NCBI RefSeq assembly: GCF_001695855.1
Contig: NZ_MBSS01000034.1
Span: forward strand, 1 to 64,000
Reading direction: 5' to 3'
Length of the DNA: 64,000 nucleotides
Origin: Ensifer sp. LC163
GTDB taxonomy: Bacteria > Pseudomonadota > Alphaproteobacteria > Rhizobiales > Rhizobiaceae
The translations under genes and the position numbers were made by a program. Numbering within the stretch: position 1 is the first letter of the stretch; each line of letters opens with the position of its first letter. Shown piece after piece: positions 39,477-48,033 of the stretch. Below the pieces are notes generated by a model. It was given only the letters and a program-made list of their open reading frames with translations. It was not told where the DNA came from and searched no databases.

Positions 39477-40295
39477 ATGAGCACAACGGACATGAAGCTT
39501 GTGGTCGTCGGCGCGGCCGGTCGCATGGGTCAGACGCTGATCCGCATGGTTCATGGCATGGACGGCGTCCGCCTGCATGCGGCGATCGAACGTCCTGGCT
39601 CCCCCTTCATCGGCCGTGATGCGGGCGAGCTGGCCGGGCTCGGACCGATCGGCATCGTGGTCACCGACAAGCCGCTCGAAGCCTTTGTCGAAGCCGAAGG
39701 CGTGCTCGATTTCACCTCGCCGGCCGGTTCCGTCGAATTTGCCGGCCTCGCGGCCCAGGCGCGCATCGTGCACATCATCGGCACGACCGGTTGCTCGGCA
39801 GACGACGACGCGAAAATCCGCGCGGCCGCACGCCACGCCCGCGTCGTCAAGTCGGGCAACATGAGCCTCGGCGTCAATCTTCTCGGCGTCCTGACAGAGA
39901 AGGCGGCGCGTGCCCTCGGCCCTGCCGCATGGGACATCGAAATCCTCGAAATGCACCATAAGCACAAGGTGGACGCCCCTTCCGGCACGGCACTGCTCCT
40001 CGGCGAAGCTGCGGCGAAGGGCCGAAGCATCGCTCTATCGGAGAATTCGGTGCGCGTCCGCGACGGCCACACCGGCGCCCGGCCGCAAGGCACGATCGGT
40101 TTCGCGACGCTGCGTGGCGGCTCGGTGATCGGCGAACATTCGGTCATTCTCGCCGGCGAAGGGGAACAGGTGACCCTGTCCCACAGTGCCACCGATCGCT
40201 CCATCTTCGCGCGCGGTGCCGTCACCGCAGCGCTCTGGGCGCGCGACCGGAAACCCGGTTTCTACTCCATGCTCGATGTTCTCGGGCTCAACTGA
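39477..40295 (+). CDS. dapB: 4-Hydroxy-tetrahydrodipicolinate reductase
   Basis: A 272-residue NAD(P)H-dependent reductase in lysine and meso-diaminopimelate synthesis. The dinucleotide motif is [14 protein letters not shown] (about residues 8-21), and the substrate motif [16 protein letters not shown] is near 158. The frame opens upstream into the ABC exporter gene, but the ATG at 39477 with AGGAAGG is the proper start. It lies 25 bases after the exporter and 31 before gpmA. Confidence 0.96.
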   Translation: MSTTDMKLVVVGAAGRMGQTLIRMVHGMDGVRLHAAIERPGSPFIGRDAGELAGLGPIGIVVTDKPLEAFVEAEGVLDFTSPAGSVEFAGLAAQARIVHIIGTTGCSADDDAKIRAAARHARVVKSGNMSLGVNLLGVLTEKAARALGPAAWDIEILEMHHKHKVDAPSGTALLLGEAAAKGRSIALSENSVRVRDGHTGARPQGTIGFATLRGGSVIGEHSVILAGEGEQVTLSHSATDRSIFARGAVTAALWARDRKPGFYSMLDVLGLN

Positions 40296-40326
40296 CACCA
40301 TCTCTATCGTCTCAAGGGGAAATCAT

Positions 40327-40962
40327 ATGAGCGGCACCCTCGTCCTTGTCCGGCATGGCCAGAGCGACTGGAACCTGAAGAACCTGTTCACCGGCTGGCG
40401 TGATCCTGACCTGACCGAGCTTGGCGTCGAAGAGGCCAAGGCTGGTGGCAAGGCGCTCGCCGACTACGGCATAAAGTTCGACATCGCCTTCACCTCGTCG
40501 CTGATCCGCGCCCAGCGCACCTGCCAGTTCGTGCTCGATGCCGTCGGCCAGTCGTCGCTGGAGACCATCCGCGATCAGGCATTGAACGAGCGCGACTATG
40601 GCGACCTCTCCGGGCTCAACAAGGATGATGCCCGCGAGAAGTGGGGCGAAGAGCAGGTGCATGTCTGGCGCCGTTCCTACGACGTTCCACCGCCGGGCGG
40701 CGAAAGCCTGCGCGACACCGGCGCCCGCGTATGGCCCTACTACCTGACGGACATCCTGCCGCGCGTGCTTGCCGGCGAGAAGGTCCTCGTGGCCGCCCAC
40801 GGCAATTCGCTGCGCGCGCTGGTCATGGTTCTCGACCGTTTGACCAAGGAACAGATCCTGAAGCTCAACCTCGCGACCGGCGTGCCGATGGTCTACAAGC
40901 TCAACGCCAATTCGACGGTTGCATCCAAGGAAGTACTGGGCGACATGTCGGCCGCGCACTAA
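40327..40962 (+). CDS. gpmA: 2,3-Bisphosphoglycerate-dependent phosphoglycerate mutase
   Basis: A 211-residue glycolytic mutase. The phospho-histidine motif [18 protein letters not shown] has His10, and [20 protein letters not shown] and [11 protein letters not shown] complete the active site. The chain is shorter than the 250-residue E. coli enzyme, as is usual in alphaproteobacteria. AAGGGGAA precedes the ATG at ideal distance. A family A repeat begins right at the stop and a terminator follows. Confidence 0.96.
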   Translation: MSGTLVLVRHGQSDWNLKNLFTGWRDPDLTELGVEEAKAGGKALADYGIKFDIAFTSSLIRAQRTCQFVLDAVGQSSLETIRDQALNERDYGDLSGLNKDDAREKWGEEQVHVWRRSYDVPPPGGESLRDTGARVWPYYLTDILPRVLAGEKVLVAAHGNSLRALVMVLDRLTKEQILKLNLATGVPMVYKLNANSTVASKEVLGDMSAAH

Positions 40963-41062
40963 AGCATTTCCAGGAAAAGTGCGAAGCGGTTTTCCGTCAG
41001 GAAATGCGTAAAAACAAAGAGATAGAGCGTTTCCGAGACTCCGTCTAAGGCGGAAACGGCTC
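40963..41062 (+). repeat. Intergenic palindromic repeat, family A copy 1 (RIME-like)
   Basis: It contains two palindromes: GCATTTCC...GGAAATGC around AAGCGGTTTTCCG, then GAGCGTTTCCG...CGGAAACGGCTC, joined by AAACAAAGAGATA. The structure and sequence style fit rhizobial intergenic mosaic elements of two large palindromes (RIME1-type). A second copy is at 45586. Confidence 0.8.
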
Positions 41063-41088
41063 CAAGCCGCGACCATGCACCGGTAACA

Positions 41089-41116
41089 AAAAGGGGCGCC
41101 TGTCGCCCCTTTTTTC
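41089..41116 (+). terminator. Terminator after gpmA, usable on both strands
   Basis: AAGGGGCG and CGCCCCTT form a stem with an A-run before and a T-run after, so it can end both gpmA and the convergent ada-like gene (stop at 41121). Confidence 0.88.
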
Positions 41117-41120
41117 GTTC

Positions 41121-41993
41121 TCAGGCCTTGCCGGCTTCCCACCCGAGGATCGCGCGCTTGCGCGTCAGTCCCCAGTGATAGCCGGTGAGATCGCCGCTCT
41201 TGCCGAGCGCGCGGTGGCAGGGAACGACGAACGAGATCGGGTTGCTGCCGACCGCTGCCCCGACCGCGCGCGAGGCGGTTGGCTGGCCGATGTTGCCGGC
41301 AATCGTCGAATAGGTCGTGGCCCGGCCAAGCGGAATCTTCAACAGCGCCTGCCAGACACGGATCTGAAAATCGGTGCCGATCAGGAAGATGCGCAATGGC
41401 TCCTCCGCACACCAGCGCTCCGGATCGAAAATGCGGGCTGCGTAGCGGGCCGTTGCCGCGCTGTCTTCGACATAGCTGGCGTTCGGCCAGCGATGCGCCA
41501 TGTCCTCGAAGCTTTCCCGCTCGCCGCCGCTATCGGCAAAGGCAAGGCCTGCCAGGCCCCGGTCGGTGATCATCACCAGCGCCGTGCCGAAGGGGGAGGG
41601 ATGGTAGCCGTAGCGGATGGTAAGGCCCGCACCGCGCGCCTTCCATTCGCCCGGCGACATCGCCTCATGGGTGACGAAGAGGTCGTGCAGCCGGCTCGGG
41701 CCGGAAAGCCCGACCTCGATGCTGGTTTCCAGCAGCGGCATGTCTTCCTGGCGCAACAGCCGTTTGGCGTGGTCGAGCGTCACCGCCTGCAGGAAGGCCT
41801 TCGGAGACAGGCCGGCCCAGCGGGTAAAGACCTTCTGCAGCTGTGTCGGCGATTGCTTCAGCCTCTGGGCGATCGTTTCGAGCGACGGCTGCTCGCGATA
41901 CTCTTCGGTGAGCATCTCGATGACGCTTCTCACCGTGTCGTAATCGGTGCCCTTCGGCGTGATGTCGGTGGGTAGGGTTGTCGCAATGTTCAT
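41121..41993 (-). CDS. ada: AraC-type/methylated-DNA cysteine methyltransferase fusion (Ada-like, no N-terminal Ada domain)
   Basis: A 290-residue fusion. Residues about 20-115 are an AraC helix-turn-helix domain (LETIAQRLKQSPTQLQKVFTRWAGLSPKAFL). The C-terminal half is an O6-alkylguanine-DNA methyltransferase with active-site VVPCHRALGKSG and the DNA-binding RAVGAAVGSNPI segment. The N-terminal phosphotriester domain with the sensing cysteine, present in E. coli Ada, is absent. It repairs O6-methylguanine; whether it also regulates genes cannot be told. Confidence 0.9.
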   Translation of the reverse strand: MNIATTLPTDITPKGTDYDTVRSVIEMLTEEYREQPSLETIAQRLKQSPTQLQKVFTRWAGLSPKAFLQAVTLDHAKRLLRQEDMPLLETSIEVGLSGPSRLHDLFVTHEAMSPGEWKARGAGLTIRYGYHPSPFGTALVMITDRGLAGLAFADSGGERESFEDMAHRWPNASYVEDSAATARYAARIFDPERWCAEEPLRIFLIGTDFQIRVWQALLKIPLGRATTYSTIAGNIGQPTASRAVGAAVGSNPISFVVPCHRALGKSGDLTGYHWGLTRKRAILGWEAGKA

Positions 41994-42067
41994 CGGTCAT
42001 CTCCTGTCGTGACACAGGTAATCATGCTGCCAGCGTCGTTGCCACCCGAAACTTGATTGGCCCCGTG

Positions 42068-42565
42068 TCAGCGGCGGCGCACCGTGGCAAGCGCTAGGGA
42101 AAACGCGGTGGCGAAGGTTTCGCGGTCGTCGCGATTGAGAAAGGAACCGACATCGGTCCGTTGGCCGCGGTCGCTGACGCTCATCGAGACGATGCCGATC
42201 TCCTGGTGCCGGGCGATGCTGAAGCGCGCCCAGAATGGATTGAAGCGATGTTCGATCATCCGGCCCGACGGTGTGAACTTGCGCACCGACACATCGGTTC
42301 GCGAAACGCGCACTTCCTCACGGCTGCGCGCCGAGCGGTAGTTCAGCCAGAAAGCGCCGAACAGCAGGGCGAAGTCCAGTCCGAAGAAGAATACGATCGG
42401 CCAGGCACCGATCACCATGAACACGACCGCATGGACCAGGCTGAGCAGCCCGGCGATCAGGAAAAAGACCTTGAATCCCCTAAGGCCCAGGGATCGATAG
42501 GGGGTCAGTTCGGCGCTGAACACCGGCTCTTCGCCGCCAAGCGTCTGATCGTTGCCATTCGTCAT
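42068..42565 (-). CDS. DUF2244 membrane protein
   Basis: A 165-residue protein of a family with no known function. After a short N-terminus, SAELTPYRSLGLRGF leads into two close hydrophobic helices (about 33-78), followed by a cytoplasmic domain with the conserved FNPFWARF and IGIVSMSVSDRG. The ATG at 42565 is chosen over an in-frame TTG at 42571. It is divergent from nth, with only 22 bases between the start codons, so promoters must overlap one another or the genes. Confidence 0.85.
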   Translation of the reverse strand: MTNGNDQTLGGEEPVFSAELTPYRSLGLRGFKVFFLIAGLLSLVHAVVFMVIGAWPIVFFFGLDFALLFGAFWLNYRSARSREEVRVSRTDVSVRKFTPSGRMIEHRFNPFWARFSIARHQEIGIVSMSVSDRGQRTDVGSFLNRDDRETFATAFSLALATVRRR

Positions 42566-42587
42566 GACCAATGACTATAGATGCATC

Positions 42588-43361
42588 ATGAAAAACGTGA
42601 AGCCGAAATTGCCGAACAAGCCCGCGAAAACGACGTCGGCGGCAGGCCGCCGCACCCCGCGAACATCAGGTGTCTACAGCCGCGAAGACATCGCCGAGAT
42701 CTTCCGGCGCTTCTCGATCCAGCGGCCGGAGCCGAAGGGGGAACTGGAACACGTCAATCCCTTCACTCTGGTGGTTGCCGTCGCCTTGTCGGCGCAGGCG
42801 ACCGACGCCGGCGTCAACCGGGCGACCCGGGCGCTTTTCGCCGTCGCCGACACCCCGGAAAAGATGTTGGCGCTCGGCGAGGAGAAGGTGCGCGACTACA
42901 TCAAGACCATCGGCCTCTTCCGCAACAAGGCCAAGAACGTCATCGCGCTCAGCGAGAAGCTGATCACCGATTTCGGCGGCGAGGTTCCGCGCACGCGCGA
43001 GGAGCTGGTAACGCTGCCGGGCGTCGGGCGAAAGACCGCCAACGTCGTGCTGTCGATGGCCTTCGGCCAGGCGACGATCGCCGTCGATACCCATATCCTT
43101 CGCATCGCCAACCGGCTCTGTCTGGCGCCGGGCAAGACGCCTGATGAGGTCGAGGCGAAGCTCGCGCGCATCATTCCTGATCAGTATCTCTACCACGCGC
43201 ATCACTGGCTGATCCTGCATGGCCGCTATTGCTGCAAGGCGCGCAAGCCGGAATGCGAGCGCTGCGTCATTGCCGACATCTGCAAGGCACCGGAAAAGAC
43301 CTGCGATATCCCGGCGCCTCTGGTCGAACTGCCGCAGCAGATCCTGCCTGTTGCCGGCTGA
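42588..43361 (+). CDS. nth: Endonuclease III (DNA glycosylase/AP lyase)
   Basis: A 257-residue base-excision repair enzyme removing oxidised pyrimidines. The helix-hairpin-helix LPGVGRKTANVVL supplies catalytic Lys, VDTHILRI the catalytic Asp, and CCKARKPECERCVIADIC the Cys-x6-Cys-x2-Cys-x5-Cys iron-sulfur cluster. The first 35 residues are a basic, probably flexible extension (KNVKPKLPNKPAK). The ATG at 42588 lacks a good SD; earlier in-frame starts would run into the divergent gene. Confidence 0.94.
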   Translation: MKNVKPKLPNKPAKTTSAAGRRTPRTSGVYSREDIAEIFRRFSIQRPEPKGELEHVNPFTLVVAVALSAQATDAGVNRATRALFAVADTPEKMLALGEEKVRDYIKTIGLFRNKAKNVIALSEKLITDFGGEVPRTREELVTLPGVGRKTANVVLSMAFGQATIAVDTHILRIANRLCLAPGKTPDEVEAKLARIIPDQYLYHAHHWLILHGRYCCKARKPECERCVIADICKAPEKTCDIPAPLVELPQQILPVAG

Positions 43362-43405
43362 TGCGCGCGGCCCAAAAATCTGCGACGCGCGCGACTGGGC
43401 TGGGC

Positions 43406-43999
43406 TCAGGCGGAGATCAATCGATCGATCAGGTGGCCGATCGCTTCGACGTAGAGGTCCGTCGGCGCGCCTTCGGCAATCTCCAATGCGGCGCGATCGA
43501 AAGCCGCTGACAGCAGCGTCGCCGTTGCCATCAACGCGGCGGGATCATGAACCTTCGGCGCCATCGCTTCCGCCAGGCCCTCTTCCAGCCTTCTCTGGGC
43601 ATTGGCCGCATCGATCGCGGCCATCGATCGCGTGCCGAGCACGGCCGGACCGTCGAGAAGCAGAATGCGTATCCGGCCGGGCTCCGCCATGGCGTCGAAG
43701 AAGGCGCGTGCCCCTGTTATGAGCGCCTCGCGCGGGGTCAGGCCGTCGAACGTCGCCTCCTCGATCCTCGCCGCCACCGCACTAGCCTCCCGCTCGGCAA
43801 CCGCGAAAAACAACGCCTTCTTGTCTTCGAAGTGGTGGTAGAGCGCGCCGCGTGTCATGCCGGCGGCAGCCACGATGTCCGGCGTCGACGTCTCCGCATA
43901 TCCCCGCGCGACAAAAAGGCCGTGAGCGGCGTCGAGGATCGCCGCACGCGTCGTGTCGGAGCGCTCACGATTGGACCGGCGAGGAGATTTCAATTGCAT
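43406..43999 (-). CDS. TetR/AcrR-family repressor
   Basis: A 197-residue regulator. The N-terminal helix-turn-helix has TRAAILDAAHGLFVARGYAETSTPDIVAAAGMTRGALYHHFEDKKALF-type order; the rest is a ligand-binding domain. The ATG at 43999 has AGG nine bases upstream, while an ATG at 44032 would lie inside the likely operator. It is divergent from the VOC-family gene, which it probably represses together with itself. The ligand is unknown. Confidence 0.9.
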   Translation of the reverse strand: MQLKSPRRSNRERSDTTRAAILDAAHGLFVARGYAETSTPDIVAAAGMTRGALYHHFEDKKALFFAVAEREASAVAARIEEATFDGLTPREALITGARAFFDAMAEPGRIRILLLDGPAVLGTRSMAAIDAANAQRRLEEGLAEAMAPKVHDPAALMATATLLSAAFDRAALEIAEGAPTDLYVEAIGHLIDRLISA

Positions 44000-44009
44000 G
44001 CATTCAGCC

Positions 44010-44043
44010 TGTATGTTAATTGGAAAATACATGCAGATTGTAT
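44010..44043 (+). promoter_or_regulatory. Candidate TetR operator between tetR and VOC genes
   Basis: TGTAT (44010-44014), ATACA (44027-44031) and TGTAT (44039-44043) form two overlapping inverted repeats in the 69-base divergent gap. AT-rich dyads of this kind next to a tetR gene usually bind its product. The extent of the true site is uncertain. Confidence 0.55.
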
Positions 44044-44068
44044 GATAATGCGGCCGTGAGGGAAAGCC

Positions 44069-44497
44069 ATGAAATCGACGAGCTACTATCCAGTGATCAT
44101 GACATCAGACGTTGCAGCAACCGCGGCATTCTACATCGACAACTTTCGCTTCCAGGCGCTGTTCACCAGCGATTGGTACGTGCATCTGCAGTCGACGGAA
44201 TCCGAGACGGTGACGCTGGCCGTTCTCGATTATCGCCATGAAACGATCCCGGAAGAGGGCCGGGCGCCGGTCAGTGGCCTGCTCCTCAACTTCGAGGTCG
44301 AGGATCCCGATGCGGTCTATGCCGATTGCCAGGCGGCCGGGCTGCCGATCCTGAAGGCGATCTGCGACGAAGACTTCGGCCAGCGCCATTTTATCACCGC
44401 TGACCCCAATGGCGTGCTGATCGACGTCATCAAGCCGATCCCGCCGAGCGCCGAGTTTGCGGCCGCCTACGATGCAAGCGCCTTGCCGACGGAATGA
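44069..44497 (+). CDS. VOC-family (glyoxalase/bleomycin-resistance-like) protein
   Basis: A 142-residue vicinal-oxygen-chelate fold protein with [22 protein letters not shown] at the N-terminus and [17 protein letters not shown] at the C-terminus, the paired beta-alpha units typical of small dioxygenase/glyoxalase-like proteins. The metal ligands cannot be assigned with confidence. Divergent from a tetR gene with shared operator, it is probably an inducible detoxification or resistance protein; the substrate is unknown. Confidence 0.85.
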   Translation: MKSTSYYPVIMTSDVAATAAFYIDNFRFQALFTSDWYVHLQSTESETVTLAVLDYRHETIPEEGRAPVSGLLLNFEVEDPDAVYADCQAAGLPILKAICDEDFGQRHFITADPNGVLIDVIKPIPPSAEFAAAYDASALPTE

Positions 44498-44582
44498 TCG
44501 CTGGCGTGCGTGTTTTGTCTTCCAAATGGCTGGAAAACCGCTATTAACGAACACCGGCCTTTAGGGAAACTGGACGGAGTTC

Positions 44583-45575
44583 ATGACAAAATACGACGTG
44601 CTGACGATCGGCAATGCGATCGTGGATATCATTGCGCGCTGCGATGACGGCTTTCTGAGTGAGAATGGCATCATCAAGGGCGCGATGAACCTCATCGACG
44701 CCGACCGTGCGGAGCTGTTGTACTCGCGCATGGGTCCTGCGGTGGAAGCCTCCGGCGGCAGTGCCGGCAATACCGCGGCCGGCGTCGCCAGCCTTGGTGG
44801 ACGCGCGGCCTATTTCGGCAAGACGACCAACGACCAGCTCGGCGAGATCTTCGCGCACGACATTCGCGCCCAGGGCGTCTATTTCCAGACCAGGCCGCTC
44901 GAAAGCGTGCCGCCGACGGCGCGCTCGATGATCTTCGTCACCGAGGACGGCGAGCGCTCGATGAACACCTATCTCGGCGCCTGTGTCGAGCTTGGCCCGG
45001 AGGATGTGGAAGCCGACGTCGTCGCCCAGTCCAAGGTCACCTATTTCGAAGGCTACCTCTGGGATCCGCCGCGCGCCAAGGATGCGATCCGCGAGGCCGC
45101 CAAGATCGCCCATGAAAACGGCCGCGAAACCGCAATGACCCTGTCGGACAGTTTCTGCGTCCACCGCTACCGCGACGAGTTTCTCGACCTGATGCGCTCC
45201 GGCACCGTCGACATCGTCTTTGCCAACAAGCAGGAAGCGCTGGCACTCTACGAGACCGAGAATTTCGATCTGGCGCTGGAAAAGCTGTCGAAGGACTGCA
45301 AGCTTGCAGCCGTCACCTTGAGCGAAGAAGGCTCCGTCGTCGTACGCGGCACAGAACGCGTCCGCGTCGGCGCGACACCGCTTGCGCAGGTGGTTGATAC
45401 CACCGGGGCGGGCGATCTCTACGCCGCCGGCTTTCTCCACGGATATACGAGCGGGCGGTCGCTCGAAGATTGCAGCAAGCTTGGCAACCTTGCAGCCGGT
45501 ATCGTCATTGGCCAGATCGGCCCGAGGCCGATGGTCTCGCTTGCCGCTGCCGCCAGGCAGGCCGAGCTCGCCTGA
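44583..45575 (+). CDS. PfkB-family adenosine kinase
   Basis: A 330-residue ribokinase-fold kinase. GGSAGNTAAGVASLGG is the first PfkB signature (substrate side), and DTTGAGDLYAAGFLHGY is the second, with catalytic Asp and anion hole. The N-terminal DVLTIGNAIVDIIARCDD and overall layout fit the adenosine kinase branch widespread in rhizobia. It would turn adenosine to AMP, complementing the add/punA route. Substrate assignment is by family resemblance only. A family A repeat begins right after the stop. Confidence 0.88.
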   Translation: MTKYDVLTIGNAIVDIIARCDDGFLSENGIIKGAMNLIDADRAELLYSRMGPAVEASGGSAGNTAAGVASLGGRAAYFGKTTNDQLGEIFAHDIRAQGVYFQTRPLESVPPTARSMIFVTEDGERSMNTYLGACVELGPEDVEADVVAQSKVTYFEGYLWDPPRAKDAIREAAKIAHENGRETAMTLSDSFCVHRYRDEFLDLMRSGTVDIVFANKQEALALYETENFDLALEKLSKDCKLAAVTLSEEGSVVVRGTERVRVGATPLAQVVDTTGAGDLYAAGFLHGYTSGRSLEDCSKLGNLAAGIVIGQIGPRPMVSLAAAARQAELA

Positions 45576-45585
45576 GGCGAGGGGG

Positions 45586-45685
45586 AGCATTTCCTGGAAA
45601 AGTGCGAAGCGGTTTCCGTCAGGAAATACGTAGAAAAAGAGATAGAGCGTTTCTGCGACTCCGTTCAGACCGGAAACGCTCTTGC
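45586..45685 (+). repeat. Intergenic palindromic repeat, family A copy 2 (RIME-like)
   Basis: It has the same order as copy 1: GCATTTCC...GGAAAT arms around GTGCGAAGCGGTTTCCG, the linker AAAAAGAGATAGAGCG, and the second palindrome CGTTTC...GGAAACGCTC. It is followed within 30 bases by a family B element. Confidence 0.8.
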
Positions 45686-45711
45686 CTTTTCTTCCTATGT
45701 TAGAGTGGGCT

Positions 45712-45815
45712 TACAGCGCCGCGCGTCAAATATGACGCACTAAGGACGCTGTAACACTTTGAGTTGCTGCATAATTTTGTCCTTAAATCGATTCCGATTC
45801 AAGGAACTATGCAGC
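45712..45815 (-). repeat. Intergenic palindromic mosaic repeat, family B copy 3
   Basis: Inverted relative to copies 1 and 2: TTACAGCGCC...CGCTGTAA with GCGCGTC inside, then TGCTGCAT...CCTTAAATCG/CGATTCAAGG...ATGCAGCA. It ends six bases from the stop of the SH3 gene and may act as that gene's 3' hairpin. Confidence 0.82.
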
Positions 45816-45820
45816 AGCCT

Positions 45821-46372
45821 TTATTTAAAGGCTTCGCCGGGATAGGCGCCCCAGATCTCGCTCTGGACGATCCAGCCTTCGACACCCTGGGTTTCGATGT
45901 GGCACCAGTCGCCGTTGCATTCACCGACGTGGATGACGACGCCGGGCTCCATGCGGGCAACGATGGCCGCCGTGCTCTGCGGTTCGCGGCGCAGATTGAC
46001 GAAGACGCCTTCGCCCTTGCCGCGCATCCATGGCGCGGTGACGGCGGTGCGGTCGCCGGACAGAAGGGCCTGATTCACCCAGCCTTCGGTGCCGTCCGCA
46101 TCGCGGATGCGGCGCCAGTTATCGTATTCCTGGATGATTTCCACCGGCACGCCGGGCCTGAGGTAACGGAACGCCACCGCGTAGTCGACACTCGGGCCGA
46201 TGCGTAGGTTGACGCTCTTGGCCTTCAGGCTGACGAATCGCGGCAGCGGCAATCCGCTGGCCCCCTTTGCGGCCTGGGCATGGGCGCCCGAAGCCGTGAT
46301 GACCGCGCCAATGCAGGCGGCGATCAACGCTGACGAGAGTTTGGAAATGACGTGACGCATGACGAAGCTCAT
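45821..46372 (-). CDS. Exported SH3-domain protein
   Basis: A 183-residue protein with a signal peptide (MSFVMRHVISKLSSALIAACIG, cleavage near ASGAHA-QAA) and two bacterial SH3 domains: SVNLRIGPSVDYAVAFRYL with EIIQEYDNWRRIRDADGTEGWV, then FVNLRREPQSTAAIVARM with GECNGDWCHIETQGVEGWI. Such proteins bind cell-wall peptides. ATG at 46372 or 46360 are both possible; an earlier one at 46402 gives a poorer signal peptide. The partner is unknown. Confidence 0.88.
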   Translation of the reverse strand: MSFVMRHVISKLSSALIAACIGAVITASGAHAQAAKGASGLPLPRFVSLKAKSVNLRIGPSVDYAVAFRYLRPGVPVEIIQEYDNWRRIRDADGTEGWVNQALLSGDRTAVTAPWMRGKGEGVFVNLRREPQSTAAIVARMEPGVVIHVGECNGDWCHIETQGVEGWIVQSEIWGAYPGEAFK

Positions 46373-46549
46373 TTTCCGTGGCAACTTGCAGGCGCAATTC
46401 ACCCAAGGCTCTTGGCCGGGGCGTAAATCGCGGGGACGACGCAGCGAGTTTTGTTTGTCTTCCCGACCGGGTCTGGTAGAAATTGCGGCTACAGGGAGAA
46501 AGTATCGCCCAACTTGGTTAAGGACCCGTCAACGAGGCCCATCGCAGCA

Positions 46550-47554
46550 ATGACAAGCAAGAAGAAGCCCAAGGTCTACATCACCCGGAAATTGCCGGAT
46601 ATCGTCGAAACCAGAATGCGAGAGCTGTTCGACGCCGAGCTGAACATCGATGACACGCCGCGCAGCCAGCCGGAGCTTGTGGCGGCGGTCAAGCGCGCCG
46701 ACGTACTCGTGCCAACGGTGACCGATCGCATCGACGCGGCGTTGATCGAGCAGGCCGGGCCACAGCTGAAGCTGATTGCGAGCTTTTCCAACGGCGTCGA
46801 CAACATCGACGTCGACGCGGCCGCACGCAAGGGTATCACCGTCACCAACACGCCGAACGTGTTGACCGAGGACACCGCCGACATGGCGATGGCGCTCATT
46901 CTCGCCGTGCCGCGTCGGCTTGCCGAAGGTGCGCAGATCCTGACCGACCGCAAGGGCGAATGGGCCGGCTGGTCTCCGACCTGGATGCTTGGCCGGCGCA
47001 TCGCCGGCAAGCGCATCGGTATCGTCGGCATGGGCCGCATCGGCACCGCGGTCGCGCGCCGCGCCAAGGCCTTCGGCCTGTCGATCCACTATCACAACCG
47101 GCATCGGGTCAAGGCCGAGACCGAGGAGATGCTGGAGGCGACCTACTGGGACAGCCTCGACCAGATGCTTGCCCGCGTCGATATCGTCTCGGTCAATTGC
47201 CCGTCGACACCGGCGACCTATCATCTGCTTTCCGCCCGTCGCCTGGCGCTGATGCGCCCGGAAAGCTATATCGTCAACACCGCGCGCGGCGGCATCATCG
47301 ATGAGACAGCGCTGATCAAGTGCCTGCGTGAAGGCAAGATCGCCGGTGCCGGTCTCGACGTCTTCGAGAACGAGCCTGCGGTCAATCCCAAGCTCATCAA
47401 GCTCGCGGGCGAGGGCAAGGTCGTGCTGTTGCCGCATATGAGTTCGGCGACGCTCGAGGGCCGCATCGACATGGGCGACAAGGTGGTGATCAATATCCGC
47501 ACCTTCTTCGACGGTCACCGGCCACCCGACCGGGTGCTGCCCGGTCGCGATTGA
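46550..47554 (+). CDS. gyaR: D-isomer 2-hydroxyacid dehydrogenase (glycerate/glyoxylate dehydrogenase)
   Basis: A 334-residue NAD(P)-dependent dehydrogenase with IGIVGMGRIGTAVARRA (Rossmann motif near 160), VNTARGGIIDE (catalytic Arg), FENEP (Glu) and LLPHMSSAT (His). It is longer than GhrA-type enzymes and lies in the glycerate/hydroxypyruvate/glyoxylate branch (GyaR-like). The frame opens 33 codons earlier, but the ATG at 46550 gives the usual N-terminus KKKPKVYITRKLP. Convergent with the GNAT gene. Confidence 0.9.
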   Translation: MTSKKKPKVYITRKLPDIVETRMRELFDAELNIDDTPRSQPELVAAVKRADVLVPTVTDRIDAALIEQAGPQLKLIASFSNGVDNIDVDAAARKGITVTNTPNVLTEDTADMAMALILAVPRRLAEGAQILTDRKGEWAGWSPTWMLGRRIAGKRIGIVGMGRIGTAVARRAKAFGLSIHYHNRHRVKAETEEMLEATYWDSLDQMLARVDIVSVNCPSTPATYHLLSARRLALMRPESYIVNTARGGIIDETALIKCLREGKIAGAGLDVFENEPAVNPKLIKLAGEGKVVLLPHMSSATLEGRIDMGDKVVINIRTFFDGHRPPDRVLPGRD

Positions 47555-47565
47555 TCCGTGACTGA

Positions 47566-48033
47566 TCAGAGCGTCTTGCGCATCTCGATGGTGGTGGGGC
47601 GGGTAAAGCCCGAGTGAGCAGTCCTGCCGGTTTCGACAAAGCCCCAGGCCGCGAACGTCCGGTGGTTCTCGATCAGTTCGATCCGGGTCTGCAGCCTCAG
47701 AGCCGGCAGGCGGCGGTTGCGCGCTGCTTCTTCGGCGCTTGCAAGCAGCAGCCGGCCGACGCCTTTTTTCTGGTAGGCTGCGGCGACCGCAAGCTTGCCG
47801 ATATAGAGACAGTCGATCTCCGGCTTGCAGAAGATGCAGCCGGCAAGCACTGAGCCGTCGACGGCGACGAAGCCGATTTCTGCCGACGCTTTTTTCTTCA
47901 GCCCTTCATTTGTCAGCGCATGCGCCGAGGACGGCGGATCGATCCGCCCGTCCATATAGGCGAAGGCATGCAGGATCAGCGTCAGCAATTCATCGTAGCG
48001 ATCGAAGGTCGCATCGATCCGGACGATCTGCAT
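47566..48033 (-). CDS. GNAT-family N-acetyltransferase
   Basis: A 155-residue acetyltransferase. The acetyl-CoA loop is LAVAAAYQKKGVGRLLLASAEEAARN (about 82-107), with GFVETGRTAHSGFTRPTTIEMRK at the C-terminus. The acceptor is unknown. Its ATG overlaps the stop of the MoeB-like gene by one base (TGATG), suggesting coupled expression. Confidence 0.87.
   Translation of the reverse strand: MQIVRIDATFDRYDELLTLILHAFAYMDGRIDPPSSAHALTNEGLKKKASAEIGFVAVDGSVLAGCIFCKPEIDCLYIGKLAVAAAYQKKGVGRLLLASAEEAARNRRLPALRLQTRIELIENHRTFAAWGFVETGRTAHSGFTRPTTIEMRKTL

Noticed and set aside
37631-39526. 631-codon open frame on the minus strand
   Set aside because: Antisense to the ABC exporter, which has all ABC motifs; the opposite frame has none and no ribosome-binding site.
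40963-45815. Repeats as insertion-sequence ends
   Set aside because: The repeats are about 100 bases, palindromic, without transposase or target-site duplications; no insertion sequence or integrase was recognised in the window.
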